NCBI RefSeq assembly: GCF_918797505.1
Contig: NC_092795.1
Coordinates: 35,017,131 to 35,081,130 of the forward strand
Direction: 5' to 3'
Length of the DNA stretch: 64,000 nt
DNA from: Bemisia tabaci
Taxonomy: Eukaryota > Arthropoda > Insecta > Hemiptera > Aleyrodidae
Part shown: in pieces, positions 48,336 to 60,769 of the stretch
Position numbering within the stretch: the stretch's first letter is position 1
How the letters are laid out: every line of letters begins with the position of its first letter
Notes under the pieces: model-generated
What the model was told of the DNA's origin: nothing
The model's database searches: none
The model's input: the letters and a program-made list of their open reading frames with translations, nothing else
Program-made: the position numbers and the translations under genes

Positions 48336-48593
48336 TCGACGATGAAACTATCAGACCACGTATCTCGGTTTGCGACGTTGCAGACTTCCTGTTATGCTTT
48401 ATTTTTCAGATGGAAAACTACTTTTCGCCAATTCTCGAAAACTTCCGTGACTTGTCCTCTCTGTGCGAAAAAAATTCTGTAAAAACTTCAAGGAATAATA
48501 TTGATTTGTCCTCATTTTATGTAATAAAATGGGAGTGGAGATTTTTAAACGCCACAAACGAGATACTTTTTGGTCCTCGATAAGTATCATCAA
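48336..48593. mobile_element. MITE family 2
   Basis: Left TCGACGATGAAACTATCAGA then CCACG, with TTTGCGACGTTGCAGACTTC inside. The right side reads CCACAAACGAGATAC and then a diverged tip, CATCAA. Similar length and order to 24262 and 61991. Confidence 0.72.
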
Positions 48594-49369
48594 TATAAAC
48601 TTCAAAGGATTCCATGCACTTCATTCCACCTTTCATTCAAGGACGGACCTTCCTCAGAGAGATTAATGATTTCTTCCGTCTATTGATGATGATGGGAATG
48701 ATTGCATCCAATTTTCCTAAACTATTTACTGAAGCTTTCGCAATGAAGTGCTGAAAAGAGAGGAGGCCCACCTATCATAGTTTAAAAATTGCCGTTCTGA
48801 ACTTGTTATGTAACTTTATGATACCCCGAATTGTGTTAGGTTGAGTTTAATGTTATGTGAGATCATCCTTTGATTCGTAAGTTTTTGAGCCTAATTCTTG
48901 ACCAAGAGATATCGAGTTACTTTTTCAACAAATGTGCGGCTTGCATGGATTAAATTAACTTGTAAGATCTGAGGATCATTTAGCTAAGGGAGACAATGAT
49001 GTCCCGACTAAAGGGTCTTTCGTGAGTTGCCGTTAGTTAGTCTATTACCTACCTCATTTTGCCATTGCATACACCCACTTCCAGCAATAAGATCCCTCCA
49101 TATCCCTTTTTTCGTCTTCGTCTACGTCTTCGACTATCAGTTTCAATGATCGGCCTGCTGAGCGCTTTAAAGGTTCAACAGGATTGCGTCGACTTGAACG
49201 CAACTGTTATGTGTGTGTATATGACGAGGCATTAGATGTTTCGAAAGTGGTTCGATTAAAAGCGGCAGTGGCCGATTATCGACAGACCCCGGAAAGATGA
49301 TTTCCCATCGAAGAAAAACCGCCAAAATAATGCAAATCCGGGAGAGCGGCCAGACTGACAAGACACCAT

Positions 49370-49720
49370 GTCTGCGACGCGTCAAAATGCGTCCGTGTGG
49401 GCGCGCTGGCCGTCGCGTCACAATAGCTGAATCACGCCGCGGCCGGGGACCAGCATAATTAAGCGGCGCGTCACTTTGCATACAACATAATTAGCGGTGG
49501 ACTAGATAACCCGTCGAAAGTAATATCGCCCGGTGACTGGACACTGGACCGGCTTCGGCGGTGTCGAAAGTAATATCGCGCCGCCGCCGGCCGCCGACTG
49601 CTCGCCATTCGTCACGGCGAAAACTAATAAAGATTTGATTTTCCAGCGCTTACGCATGCATACGCGGAATCGCCGTCGGCCCGGAGTAGTGCGATTTTCC
49701 TCGCGACGCCGACCAGCGCC
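49370..49720. promoter_or_regulatory. CpG-rich segment with TAATTA sites inside the gene B intron
   Basis: Sharp GC/CpG enrichment in an AT-rich intron, with two homeodomain-type cores (GCATAATTAAGC near 49453 and ACATAATTAGCG near 49487). A directly repeated GTCGAAAGTAATATCGC lies at 49514 and 49562. Open frames on both strands overlap and have no splice context. It reads more like a cis-regulatory module or an alternative promoter than a repeat or an exon. Confidence 0.4.
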
Positions 49721-49852
49721 TTCAAGGTCTTTTCAAAGGTCCTTTACCTTTCATTCATCGGCGTCCGTGTAGAGAGGTTTGCCTGTCTGCCCTGGGATTC
49801 TTTGTGTCAAGTAAGTGACAAGCTATTTACACATTTTTTGGAACTTCTTGTA

Positions 49853-49866
49853 ACCCCCCCCCCCCC
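49853..49866. repeat. C-rich homopolymer
   Basis: A run of about 14 C bases; a similar run occurs near 48114. Confidence 0.8.
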
Positions 49867-50248
49867 ACCCCTCCCCTCTTATACAAACACACATTAGGAA
49901 AAAAAGGGTCTCAAATCCGTTTGCACTGATTTTGTCCAAGCCTGCCACCTCTATCACGGCTCTTAATATGTAAGCTCATTGCTGATCTTAAGTTTTATGG
50001 TTAAAAATGTGGAATTTTCCCAATTTTATATTTTGGCTTGTGTTACCTATATATCTAAAATGTGTTTAAAGATGTTTATCTGTGTTATGTGCCTGATGAT
50101 GAACCATTGTATTCGAAAGTTCCTCGCACCATAAAATAAAGGATGTATAACAAGGTATCAAGGCTACTATCTATTCTTCTATTTTTATGGGAAAAGCACA
50201 CATTAAAAAGTTATTTAGTTAACTTCGAAAAAACCCATAAAAATAACT

Positions 50249-50493
50249 CTGCCGTGCTACACGAGAAGCCCGTAAATCCATCAAAATTTTCCCTCGTTTT
50301 TGGAACTCAACACTTTATAAAATGAAAACTGAATTGCCCATGCACCTCAAATATTCAGGTTAAGTTCTTAATAGTATTTGAGAAAAATATCTGTAAAAAC
50401 ATTGTCCCAAGGTACACAAGTTTTTCTACTATGATACGTTGTTTCCAAAAAATGTAAAATGACGTTTACGGCGTTTTTGCGTTGCACGATAGA
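50249..50493. mobile_element. Diverged relative of MITE family 1
   Basis: TCTGCCGTGCTACACGAGAA on the left and TACGGCGTTTTTGCGTTGCA on the right keep the family's end pattern, but most of the interior differs. Confidence 0.45.
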
Positions 50494-51269
50494 TACTGCA
50501 GACCTTCCTCACATCATCCTGTCGTGTACTCTTTGCTTCCATAAGCTCGTGAGAATATGAAATTCTAAATTGCAATTTTCCTTCGATTGAAGTTCAAGAA
50601 TATATATTCTGGGTCATGAGGAATGGAAGGATGTCAAAAATTGACATTACTTTAGGGCGACGATTTTTTCCACTTTAGTCTATAGGTACCCTTCCGTCTA
50701 CAAATCTGCAGAAAATACACATTTATCGTTTTTAGACGATTTAATTTGTGTGGTTGGTTGAGTGGCCGGTCGGTCGGTCCGTTCCTTCGTTTGTTCGTTT
50801 GTTGCAGAATTGGCTTGAAGATTACCCGGATTACTAAAATGTACGACGCTTGTTTGTTTGTCAGTATGATCATTGTGCGTTTCACATCAACTGGTCATTT
50901 ACACAATTTTAAAAGGTACTACACCTAAATGAACTAAGCGTTTGACACAAAAAGGAACACATTACATTTGAATATCACTGAACATTCTTTCATATTGTAC
51001 TTGGCAAAGAAAAACTAAATGCCAAATTGCTAAAACTTAAGGGAATTTTTACTATTTCTCGAGAGACCAGTTATCGAACCTTGAATGCATGTTGAGACTT
51101 CCATCGAACGTGAAAATCATCCTGAAGGGATGAAACGAAAATAACACAAAAATTTAGTGAGCCATTTAATTTTAACTTAGATCCTCTCTAGCTGGGCATT
51201 TATGGCAAAAGAGTAAGTGAACATTTAGCTTGAAGGATTACGCAAAATCCACAAATTATCCGTCCGGCA

Positions 51270-51405
51270 ATGGTTATCACATACGTATGAGTCGCTCTCA
51301 CAGGGCTCTCTGGCGCTCTGTGACGCCATGCCAGATCGCCACAAAACTTGTTCCTCCCGCGCAAGTCATCAGGGAGTTGACACTCCCTCATCTCATCCAA
51401 AACCC
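51270..51405 (-). pseudogene. LINE ORF2 C-terminal relic
   Basis: The minus frame includes LDEMRECQLPDDLRG then FCGDLAWRHRAPESPVRAT. The motif xEMRECxLPxDL...AWR is the end segment seen in many non-LTR retrotransposons. It is a short fragment without catalytic parts. Confidence 0.42.
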
Positions 51406-51579
51406 TAATGGTTATTACAAAGTGAAAATGAGCAAGCATGTCATCTCCGTCTTGTATGTTGTCAAGCAGTATTTAATTTCAATATCTATGTTCCACACAA
51501 GCAGGCTCATTGAAATCGCAATCATTAGAAGTTTTGCAACGAACCTGCCAGTCGGCGGTTCCATCCAAATAATGAGCAT

Positions 51580-51744
51580 CAGTGGCGTGGCGAGAATTGC
51601 GATATATCGATTGTTATGCTATTTAAACCAATGGTAAAGAATCGATTATTAAGGTGTTCGCTGCGAACACCCCATTTATCGATCCTTTTCCATAGGTTTA
51701 AATGGCATAACGATCGATATATCGTAATTCACGCCACGCCACTG
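51580..51744. mobile_element. Foldback, CAGTGGCGTGGCG family, with 8-bp flanks
   Basis: Left CAGTGGCGTGGCGAGAATTG, right AATTCACGCCACGCCACTG. Flanking octamers ATGAGCAT and ATGGGCAT match at 7 of 8 bases. The interior (AAGGTGTTCGCTGCGAACACC) is itself palindromic. The 8-bp duplication points to hAT-type mobilisation. Confidence 0.85.
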
Positions 51745-51992
51745 ATGGGCATTTAAGACTCAACAATCAGATTCGAGGCTACCCACCGTTGTCTCTACGC
51801 ACCATGAAAATTGCTCTTGTTCTGACTGATTCCAGCCGCAAACCGAAGTTGCCGAAGTTTGAACGAAATTTCTATTTCATATTGAGAGGAAAACAGAATT
51901 TCAATCACTTATTCTAACAACTTTTCAACACGCTGACAAACCGAGGTAAATTCTTTTGGAAACGCCCCCTCATTACACCAGTTGGACGTTCT

Positions 51993-52106
51993 CGTATTTC
52001 TGCCAAACGGAAATATGAGCATAATGACGTGAGCCCTGATATGCATGTATTCTTATGGGTCTCAGGGATCATGTCTTATGAACATAGTTCTGTTTGGCAG
52101 AAATAC
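51993..52106. mobile_element. Small foldback, ATTTCTGCCAAACGG family
   Basis: CGTATTTCTGCCAAACGGAA on the left, TTCTGTTTGGCAGAAATAC on the right, with ATAATGACGTGAGCCCTG inside as in the copy at 18928. Confidence 0.8.
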
Positions 52107-53180
52107 TTCCAGTTCTGGTATACATGGTGTTCCTTGATGCAGACGAAACTACAAGTGAAAGCACTCCTCAAGAGTTGGGATGGTATATCCGCAGGACATG
52201 GTTGGATTCATTACTTTTTTCTCAGGTTTTTTTCTGGTTATAAATTCCCTTTTCTAATTTGCATTTTAAATTCAATTTATTCTCAGTATCTCTAAAGAGT
52301 TTCAACTGAAAATTCTGTTTTAGGACTCTGGTGTAAATCACTTCCATCACGCTTATTCCAGGATCTGATTGAAAATAAAATGATGTCGGGTTATAACGGA
52401 GTCTACTAAAAGCGGAAACGAATTTTTTACACCAGTAATCACGATCACCCTTTATTTCGGGCATAAATGTAGCCAAAATCACCTCAGTGATCTTATTAAG
52501 TCAGCCATTTTTCACGTGATAGCAGGAAAATACTCTTAATGGGCCCAGTAATTGCGTGAATTTTTGATGGCAAAGGCATATAAGTAGGTCTGTTCATCAC
52601 GAGAACTATGCTGTTCATGGAGAGGTTGCTTCTACCCATGATATTCTTTTCTGACTAGTTGACGTTGACTGTTATACTCTTTTCAACCTTAAGTCCTCAA
52701 AAAGACAATATTATAGACGCCTATTATAAAAAATGAAGGCGTTTCAGCTATTTCTGCTTCCACACAAACAAGCGTAATTCATTGTTGCAAGTTCTGTAGA
52801 CCGTATCGTTGATGATAACAAGGAACTGGCGTAAAGCTCCGATGCAACTATTTGTGCTGAATAAAGACCACTATAGGCAACGAGGATATTGACCTCTCGA
52901 CGTCGAGCTCGAAGGATCGAAATCCTAAGCCTAGATTAACTTCTAACCGTGGTAATGACGTTTTTCATTAATAAATTCAACCTTTCTGCTCATGGAAGAA
53001 AGAATAATTTACTTGGGTTAAATTGCACACCAAACTTCACTATGACAGTCTCAGTAGTATGAAAATGCTGCACGCAGTAGTATAAAAATAGACAGTGTGG
53101 GGAGGAAACAATGATCGATTGAGGAGTGTGCTAAAGCCGTTGTAGTGCGCAATTTGACTCACGTATTTTTCACGTTGTTG

Positions 53181-54060
53181 TTCTTGTGACCGAGCAATTC
53201 AAAGTTCCCGTAACCAATGAACAATAAAAACGTTAATATCTTAGCTGGAAGTTGATTTCAGTAGTTTTCGTCGTGCGAATCGTGTTCTACGTGAAATTCT
53301 GGCGAAGAATTATGGATCAGAAAGCTTAAATTCGTACCTTGTTTAATGGTCCATTCAATCTAAAAATGCGAACATAAAGAACTTTCCTAACTTTTCTCAG
53401 AGGAAATATTTTATCGGGAGAAACGAGGCAACGTTGGAGTGCTCATAAGGCGTTGAAACACAGCATGGGCCTTTTAAGCCCTATTGTACGATTTCGCGAT
53501 TATCCTAACGCGAGTTCGAGTAACCGCGTCAAACACTGTGCGGCCGTCGCGTCGTCACACTCATATCAGCGCCTGCAAGACTGTAGAAATACTTCGTGCA
53601 TTGCGCCAAACAGTGCGGTTGGCGTGAACGTATGATATTGCCTACAAGACTGCATTAATACTTCTCGCATTGCACTAAACGCAGCGCGAGAGTTATTTGC
53701 GATAACTATTCGACTACTGGTATAGGGACATTGCCACTAGTTGGATGACTGTGAAGATAACTTGCACACGACTGCATTCCCTTCCCTGGTTTGCGCGAAG
53801 CTAAAATTGTCGCAAAAGTAGATCCACGCGTCATTTCTTTTGACGGTTCCTGCCCGGTTTTTTATTCAATTAAAGGGTAAATATGTATCTTAGTTGCAAC
53901 GATTCAGAAACTCGGACGATGTTTAAACGATGCAGCAATTCTGAAACTTGAATCGCATACAATTAATTTTGGTTCGATAAAAAGAAAACAGAACGAATGA
54001 AAATATAATTGCATAGAGACGTCAACATTGTCGCGTCCGCCCCACGGAAATACAGATCGA
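53181..54060 (+). repeat. Large direct duplication, copy 1 (880 bp)
   Basis: From TTCTTGTGACCGAGCAATTC to CGGAAATACAGATCGA it matches 56123-56951 nearly throughout, in the same orientation. It contains an internal relic of MITE family 1 (ATTTTATCGGGAGAAACGAG) and two ~62-bp units of the GCATTGCGCCAAAC repeat (minus orientation). Confidence 0.9.
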
Positions 54061-54552
54061 GATTATCAGGCCACATTCTCGTGAGACGGAATTGTGACTT
54101 ACGAATTCGAAATTTTTGCGCGTGTTAAAACAAATACTAAATATACAAATTGCCAACAAGCAAGAAAATCCCGAAATATGAAATGGAGATGAAAAAAAAT
54201 GCAGGATTTGAGAACCACTCGGATGGTACAGACCAAATAGACTGTGCGGAAAAAAAAAATCTGAGGTGAGGTTGGCAGACGCAGTCCGGATTGATGGCGG
54301 AACGATCTGGATTTGGACGAGGAACGTGAGGGAAAGTAACTCTGACATCGGTGCGACACTGACCATCGGACTGCTCGTAGTCCCCTATATACCGGACCAG
54401 GGACTTGCCGAAATACGACTTCAACTATGGAGATTCGTATTGATATCATTCAGCATGAGGGGCGTATTCATAGTCTTTCCTTAAACAGCTCCTACTCTTA
54501 GAGGATCCTTACGGTTTGACTTTACATTCTGTTTGAAGGAGATTTAAGGACA

Positions 54553-54859
54553 CACGGAGAAAAAAACTTCGTGCATGGGACCCGAAGTTGAGGTCATATG
54601 GATCTCTGGAGTTTTCTGATCGCGCGTCCGAAAACTTGAGTTCGAGCTGTCGAAGCTCGGGTCAGACATCAAGGCACCTCGATATGTGCCGAAGTACTTC
54701 AGATGTGTGACTCGAACCCTTCGGTATGTATCGAAGTCCTTCAGATGTCTGACCCGAACTTCGGCAGCTGGACCTCAAGTTTTTAGATACGTGATCCGAA
54801 AACTTCAGAGATCCAATGACCTCAACTTCGGGTCCCACGCACGAAGTTTTTTCTCCGTG
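54553..54859. mobile_element. Almost fully self-complementary foldback (CACGGAGAAAAAAACTTCG ends)
   Basis: Left CACGGAGAAAAAAACTTCGT, right ACGAAGTTTTTTCTCCGTG. The arms continue with GGGACCCGAAGTTGAGGTCA / TGACCTCAACTTCGGGTCCC and AGCTCGGGTCAGACATC / related inner blocks, leaving a short loop near 54705. About 307 bp. Confidence 0.85.
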
Positions 54860-56122
54860 CACCTTCACTATAGCATCATGAAAAAGAACATTTGGACTGC
54901 GTTCAGCAGAGAGGAACCAAGCCACATCAACTATTGCCAAATTTAATTGGGCAGTTCAATTTTCTACGTAAAAACGGTCGTGCGGATTTTTGTGCAAATT
55001 TCAATGAATTTTCTGCATAAAGCGAATTCATCATTCATCAAATTCCATCGTAGATTTGATCTTGATCTCATCAATGATGTACTCTTTGACCGATAGATCA
55101 AACAAATTCATGCTCAGATTAATGATATTCCATCTATCTTCCTCTCCAAAAGGTGATAATCATATTGGATACTTTCCTAACGGGACTTCCGCAGGACATC
55201 ATTTTCCTCGACCGGGGGTGGCTGCAGCTGCTACTCTTGATCTATGGTATTTGACTCGAAACTGAACATTTGGACGGATTTTCTTCCTATTAGGCCTATC
55301 ATTAAAATTTTACCACAACAAAACATACCTCTAAGACGTGTGATTTTCACCCATGATTTACCTTTCTAAATGCCTTATATGAAGGGGTTGGTAACCATGA
55401 TAACTGAATACGGAAGGATGGAGTAGTGAACTAAACTTATGACTCGTAACGAAGAAAATATTCGAGCCACGATAATAACTATTATGTCGAAATTCCATCC
55501 GGTTAATCGCGAGATGAGAAGGTTAAAATTAACAAGCCAGAGCGATGAACAAGCCAAAGCCAGAGAGTGAAAGTATAATCAAAGGAATTGAATCCTCCCG
55601 ACCGATGTTCACAAATCAGAAAAAAATGCCCTAGGGCTGTGAAATATTAGTTCTTCGATAGACCGCCACAATGTCACTTTCGAAACAAAGAAGACACTGG
55701 ATTATGACTTTTTGAATATCATTTCCCTGTCGGTTCTTACTTATGCTGCATTTTGGATTGTCATCCGATGACGTTCCTGTTTCCCGGCCTGCGATTGATC
55801 CTGAAATGTGCTTGATAACTGTCTCCTTCGTGAACTCATCTATCGCATCGAGAGTGGAAGTAAGCAGAAATTACGTTCTTTGTTGCCAATCTTAGGAAAG
55901 TGTTTTAAGATAATGAGAGTCTCTGCGTTGTTGCTCACCAGGTGTGCTATTTGGAGACGTTTTAATTTCGTGGATATTTAACGTGCATTATGTTTTAAAG
56001 AGAACCATTATTTGTAGTTTTTCCAAGATTGGTTTCTCCATTAAAGTTTTGTACAAACCTTCTTATAATAATGAGGTGTGGGATTTTCACTGTAACCACG
56101 AGAAATATGAGAGCACAGGATT

Positions 56123-56951
56123 TTCTTGTGACCGGGCAATTCAAAGTTCCCGTAACCAATGAATTATAAAAACGTTAATATCTTAGCTGGAAGTTGATTT
56201 CAGTAGTTTCCGTCGTGCGAATCGTGTTCTACGTGAAATTCTGGCGACGAATTATGTATCAGAGTATGCTTAAATTCGTACCTTGTTTAATGGTCCATTC
56301 AATCTGAAAAAGCGAGCATAAAGAACTTTCCTAACTTTTCTCAGAGAAAATATTTTATCGCGAGAAACGAGGCAACTTTGGAGTGCTCATAAGTCGTTGA
56401 AACACAGCATGGACCTTTAAGGCCCTATTGTTCGATGCCGCGATTATCCTAACGCGAGTTCGAATAATCGCGCCAAACGCATACAGTGCGGTCGGCGTCA
56501 AACTCATATTAGTGCCTGCAAGACTGCGTGAATACTTCTCGCATTGCACTAAACGCAATGCGAAGGTTATTTTGCAATAACGATTCGACTGTGGGTATAG
56601 GCACATTGCCGCTAGCTGGATTGAAGGCGCAGCACACTGTGAAGATGACTCGCACACGACTGCACTCCCTTCCCTCGTTTGCGCGACGCTAAAATCGCCG
56701 CAAAAGTAGATCCACGCGTCATTTATTTTGACGGTCCCTGGCCGGTTTTTTTATTCAATTAAAGGGTAAATATGTATCTTGGTCGCAACGATTCAGAAAC
56801 TCGGACGGTGTTAAAACGATGCAGCGATACTGAAACTTGAATCGCATAAAATTAATTTTGGTTCGATAAAAAGAAAACAGCACGAATGAAAATATATAGT
56901 TGCACGGAGACGTCAACACTGTCGCGTCCGCCCCACGGAAATACAGATCGA
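56123..56951 (+). repeat. Large direct duplication, copy 2 (829 bp)
   Basis: Second copy of the 53181 segment, 2.9 kb away. It is about 51 bp shorter, mostly because it holds one ~62-bp tandem unit where copy 1 has two. The 2-kb spacer between copies has no recognisable transposon protein, so LTRs are not supported. Confidence 0.9.
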
Positions 56952-57639
56952 TTACCACACCGTGGCAGCAACTATTTAAGCGTATGGTAAAGGCTAATGG
57001 AATTCAGATAGCCCTCTCAAAAGTTCAAGTCAAAAGTATTACTTTTTATTTTTTCCTGCGCAGGTCGGCAATTGTTGTGTAAGTCGCAGTTGCCCTCTTT
57101 AAATAAAATTTCAAGAAGGAGAGAATAGAGCATTAAAGAATAATTGCATAAAAACTTGGTGTGTCGAACATTTTCAAAGTTAAATGAGGCCTTCAAGTGT
57201 ATAGTTCCATGAAACGCCTGAACCATGAATTTGTTTTTCCACCGATCCTGATTACTATGACGATTTCACTTTGTGTCATAGTGTCTTACACACACGCATA
57301 GATACATCTTTACAGTAAGAATCTCCTTTTGACTTGCGTGCGCCGTCGTTTGAAGCTTAATCGATTACTATCAATACATACGAGTAGCCCTAACCCTCGG
57401 CACCCCTATAGCGCTTCACGACACCAAATCGCAGCGATTCCCTATCGAGCCACCCAACCTTTTAGGAATAGACAGAGACAAGAGACCCTCCAATCACCTC
57501 TTGGCGACAGGTGGAAGCTTTTAATTTCGGGGTTTCGACACCCCCTTAATTACGGACAATTCTAAGGGAGCACCAGTCGTCACCCTTTTTTTGGCTGTTG
57601 ACTTACCTACTAGACGAATTTCAGAATAAGTTTTAAAAC

Positions 57640-57990
57640 TTCTTTATTCGAATTTAAATCGTTAGATCTGTTTACAATTTTGACGATTATTGGTTTGGCT
57701 CAAGTAACTTTTATAATAAAACAAAAATAACAATCACGAACTTTCTAGTCAGTCTTGTTCACCCAAAATAGAAATCAACCAAGAATAGAGAGGAGAGTGA
57801 CCAATCTTAATTATTAGTCCAATAATTAAGATAAGTCTCTCCAGGTAAATTGTATTTAATGAGAGAAATAGGGGTAAAATTAATATTTGATGCATAGGGT
57901 AAATACTTATTTTCCTATTTATATTTTCTATAAAATTGTTCAATATTTGTAAATATATATCTATCAATACTGGTGTTTATCTTAAGATTC
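57640..57990 (-). pseudogene. Probable nuclear mitochondrial insertion (nad2-like)
   Basis: The minus frame at 57967-57749 is very hydrophobic and AT-rich. It contains LILIIGLIIKIGHSPLYSWL then ISILGEQD, which resembles the SLLxKLGxxPFHxW block of NADH dehydrogenase subunit 2. The stop after GEQD is TGA, which is tryptophan in the invertebrate mitochondrial code, and reading on gives WLESSW. A further frame change is needed to reach a TW-K-P-like segment. This is the pattern expected of a decayed mitochondrial copy. Without a comparison it remains tentative. Confidence 0.42.
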
Positions 57991-59145
57991 ATGTATGAAT
58001 GATGGACCGGATTATTAGATTGAGTAATCTGAGGATAGAAATATGAAATTATTTATAACTTTCACGTAGTTTTGGGCGACATCTTGAGCCGAGCAAGTTC
58101 CCCAAACTTCGGTTTGTTTGCGAAGCAAAATCTCAGCACGTTGTTAACCATCCACCAAGTAAGTAGGTGAACGGTTGAATGTCGGAGTCCCGAAAGTAAA
58201 AACTTCGACCATTGACACGAAACCACTGGAGGGTCTCCTATCTTAAGGGACAGATCACCGGCTGCTTTAATCCCATCCCTTCACATTTTAATTGCCCCTC
58301 TCAGAGGCAACCCAATCGAAGACCTTCTTCGGAAACCTGTCATCTCCCATTTTCTAAACATGGCCATACTGTACATGTTGGCTCGTCATAATACCATGCA
58401 ATATGATCTGATTGGCGCCCACGATGAGGTTTAAATTTCATATAAGGAATGAACGTCTCATTTAAGACGCAATCCCCTCTGAAAATGTCTGCCAATATAC
58501 ACAAGAAATCTATAAAAGTCACTTTTTCTAGCCTCACATTCCTCAAAAAAATTAATATACATTATTAGCCTCGTGCTCCTTAATTTGGATGGAGTATAAT
58601 TTTTGTGTTTTCCTCACATGTCAGTATGAGTTTGCGTACCGTTCTTTAATTTTTATTGAAAGAAGCGAAAGCCTAGCATGTTTAAAATAAGCTTGGCAAC
58701 GTACTTGTGAGATATACAAGCGCTGATTTCGAGCAGTTTTTGACATTTCAGTGCAACATGGAGCCGTGCGGCGTTAATTTGCATTTTCACTGAGACGATT
58801 AAACGCTATTCACGCCAATTTCCACTCTTCTTCCATTCAACGTTTTGGGGTTCTTCGGAATTCGGCACACCGTGTAATTTGCACGACGCGAGCATCTGAT
58901 TTTTGGCACATCCTATTGAGAGAGGCTTTCAAATCATTAGATCCTACAGCAGTCTTTGAGAAAGCCCCATTTTAGATCTAAAGTACTCGCGATCCTACTA
59001 AGCTAAATTTATTATTGTCTCCAATTTTTATGAATAAATTATCTAAGCACGAAATCAATTCACAGAGAAGTCATCTCATGATTTTGAGAGAGCTTAACGA
59101 ATAAAATATTCTTTTCAAAATTTGTTAAAAATTTGTTTTGGGGAT

Positions 59146-59161
59146 GGGGGGGGGGGGGGGG
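59146..59161. repeat. Poly(G) run of 16
   Basis: An uninterrupted G tract; length may be unreliable. Confidence 0.85.
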
Positions 59162-60602
59162 CTGCAGAGTCGCTTTTGTATAAAATGGATTTTTTTTATC
59201 CTTCTTGTTTTCTAACTGTTTATCCTTTTCCAAATGTATTCTACCTACTTATCATGAAAATTGGATATGTACAGACACGTTTAGATGTTATTTTATTTTC
59301 AGCGATGGGATTTGGGTTGTCCACATAGTTTTAAAAAAACATTTTTCAGGATTTATTTTCCTGGAAGGGTTGCAAAATAGTATTATCAGTGTAAATGCTT
59401 AGATTAGGGTACGAAACAACGTTTCCAACAAGTTCAAGCATTTTACGGAGTTTTTCACACTAGAATATTTCTCTTTTACGGTGACGAAAGTTAGAAGAGA
59501 ACTTTTGAGGACTTTCAAATACGTTTAGATATTTTTTACCGATAGCTTAACTTTTAACATAAAACATTTTGTTGCCAAATGACGAGGAAACAATCTAAAA
59601 TTTACCAATTTACAAATAAAAATTAAAATTTAAAATTTACCAGGTAAATTTTTGCAATTTACCTACTTTCTACAATTAAATTCGAGCCTAGTGCTGATTC
59701 AGATTTTTGGCCGAAAATCGCTGATTGATAAGGTATCATTTGAAATTTTTGTTCTCCTAATTGTTCACGTCAAATATTACCATTTGTCACAACTCAGAAA
59801 TAAGATGGAATAAGTGAAATAGCACGAGACGATTGCAAAGTGAAGTTTCGCGTATATTTGCAAATATTTGGAGCCACTGAACTGTATAATACGTATGCCA
59901 ACCTTCTTATGTCTACTAACCCTACTTAAATTAATTTAATTGGCCTTAATATTCAATAACTATTGAGTGAGGCACTAAAATTTGAAATACTACGATATAT
60001 TAGTACACGATTTTGTAACTTTACAGCTCCGTAAAAGTACTGACTATAATAGAGAGGAAGGCGCCATAAAAGCGCCTGCGGCAAATGCTTGTATCTAAGT
60101 CGGGAGTAGAAACGAGATTTGACCGTTAGGAAAAACCGCAAATTATGTCCCCCGGGAATTGCACCGTCACCAAGAACGTAAAATTGCGAACCGTGAAGTA
60201 TACAATCAGGCTAAATCAGGCGGTGAGTGTTCACAATCCGAGTTCCAACTAGCAAAACAAGTGATAAATGTCAATGTTGCAGCTGATTGTGAGATGCATA
60301 AAAATTCTTTTAGCTTAGTGTACAATTGCAATTGTGTGTCGATTCTCTCCGATCTGTACCCGTGTTAAGAGCAGTTATTAGTCTATTAAAAAGATTCAAT
60401 AAATTGCATGCCAACTAACAATGAAGCAGATGCCCATCACAGCTAAGGGCCGATGCCAGTGCCTTGCCATCGCTCATCAAAAGGACTTTCTGGCAAAATA
60501 TGTCGCTCCACTAACGTTAAGGGCGTGCATCCATTTTCACATGACTCTTATTCTCCGTATAACTCTTCGCTTTCCGCGGCTCATTCACAAGTAGAAATAC
60601 AG

Positions 60603-60769
60603 TAGTGGCGTGGCGTGCTTTGCGATGTATCGATTGTTACGCCATTTAAACCTATAGTAAAGAATCGATTATTGAGGTGTTCGCTTCGAACGCCCTGTTT
60701 ATCGATCCTTTTCCATATAGGTTTAAATGGCTTAACAATCGATACATCGCAATTCACGCTACGCCACTG
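60603..60769. mobile_element. Foldback, AGTGGCGTGGCG family, with 8-bp flanks
   Basis: Left TAGTGGCGTGGCGTGCTTTG, right AATTCACGCTACGCCACTG. Flanking octamers AAATACAG (60595-60602) and AAATACAC (60770-60777) match at 7 of 8 bases. The interior has AAAGAATCGATTATT opposite ATCGATCCTTTT. Confidence 0.85.

Noticed and set aside
52890..52940. tRNA B-box-like GATCGAAATCC; a similar GATTCAAATCC near 61611
   Set aside because: No A box at a suitable distance and no cloverleaf stems.
54099..54484. Several open frames of 72-116 codons on both strands
   Set aside because: Mutually overlapping, no splice context, start inside the edge of the duplicated segment; read as chance.
53181..56951. LTR retrotransposon with 0.83-0.88 kb LTRs
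   Set aside because: The repeats do not start TG and end CA, there is no primer-binding site or polypurine tract that I can see, and the 2-kb interior has no gag, protease or polymerase frame.
58340..58546. Minus frame of 68 codons ending TCTVWPCLENGR
   Set aside because: Residue composition is mildly protein-like, but there is no start or acceptor I trust and no family resemblance. Left unannotated.
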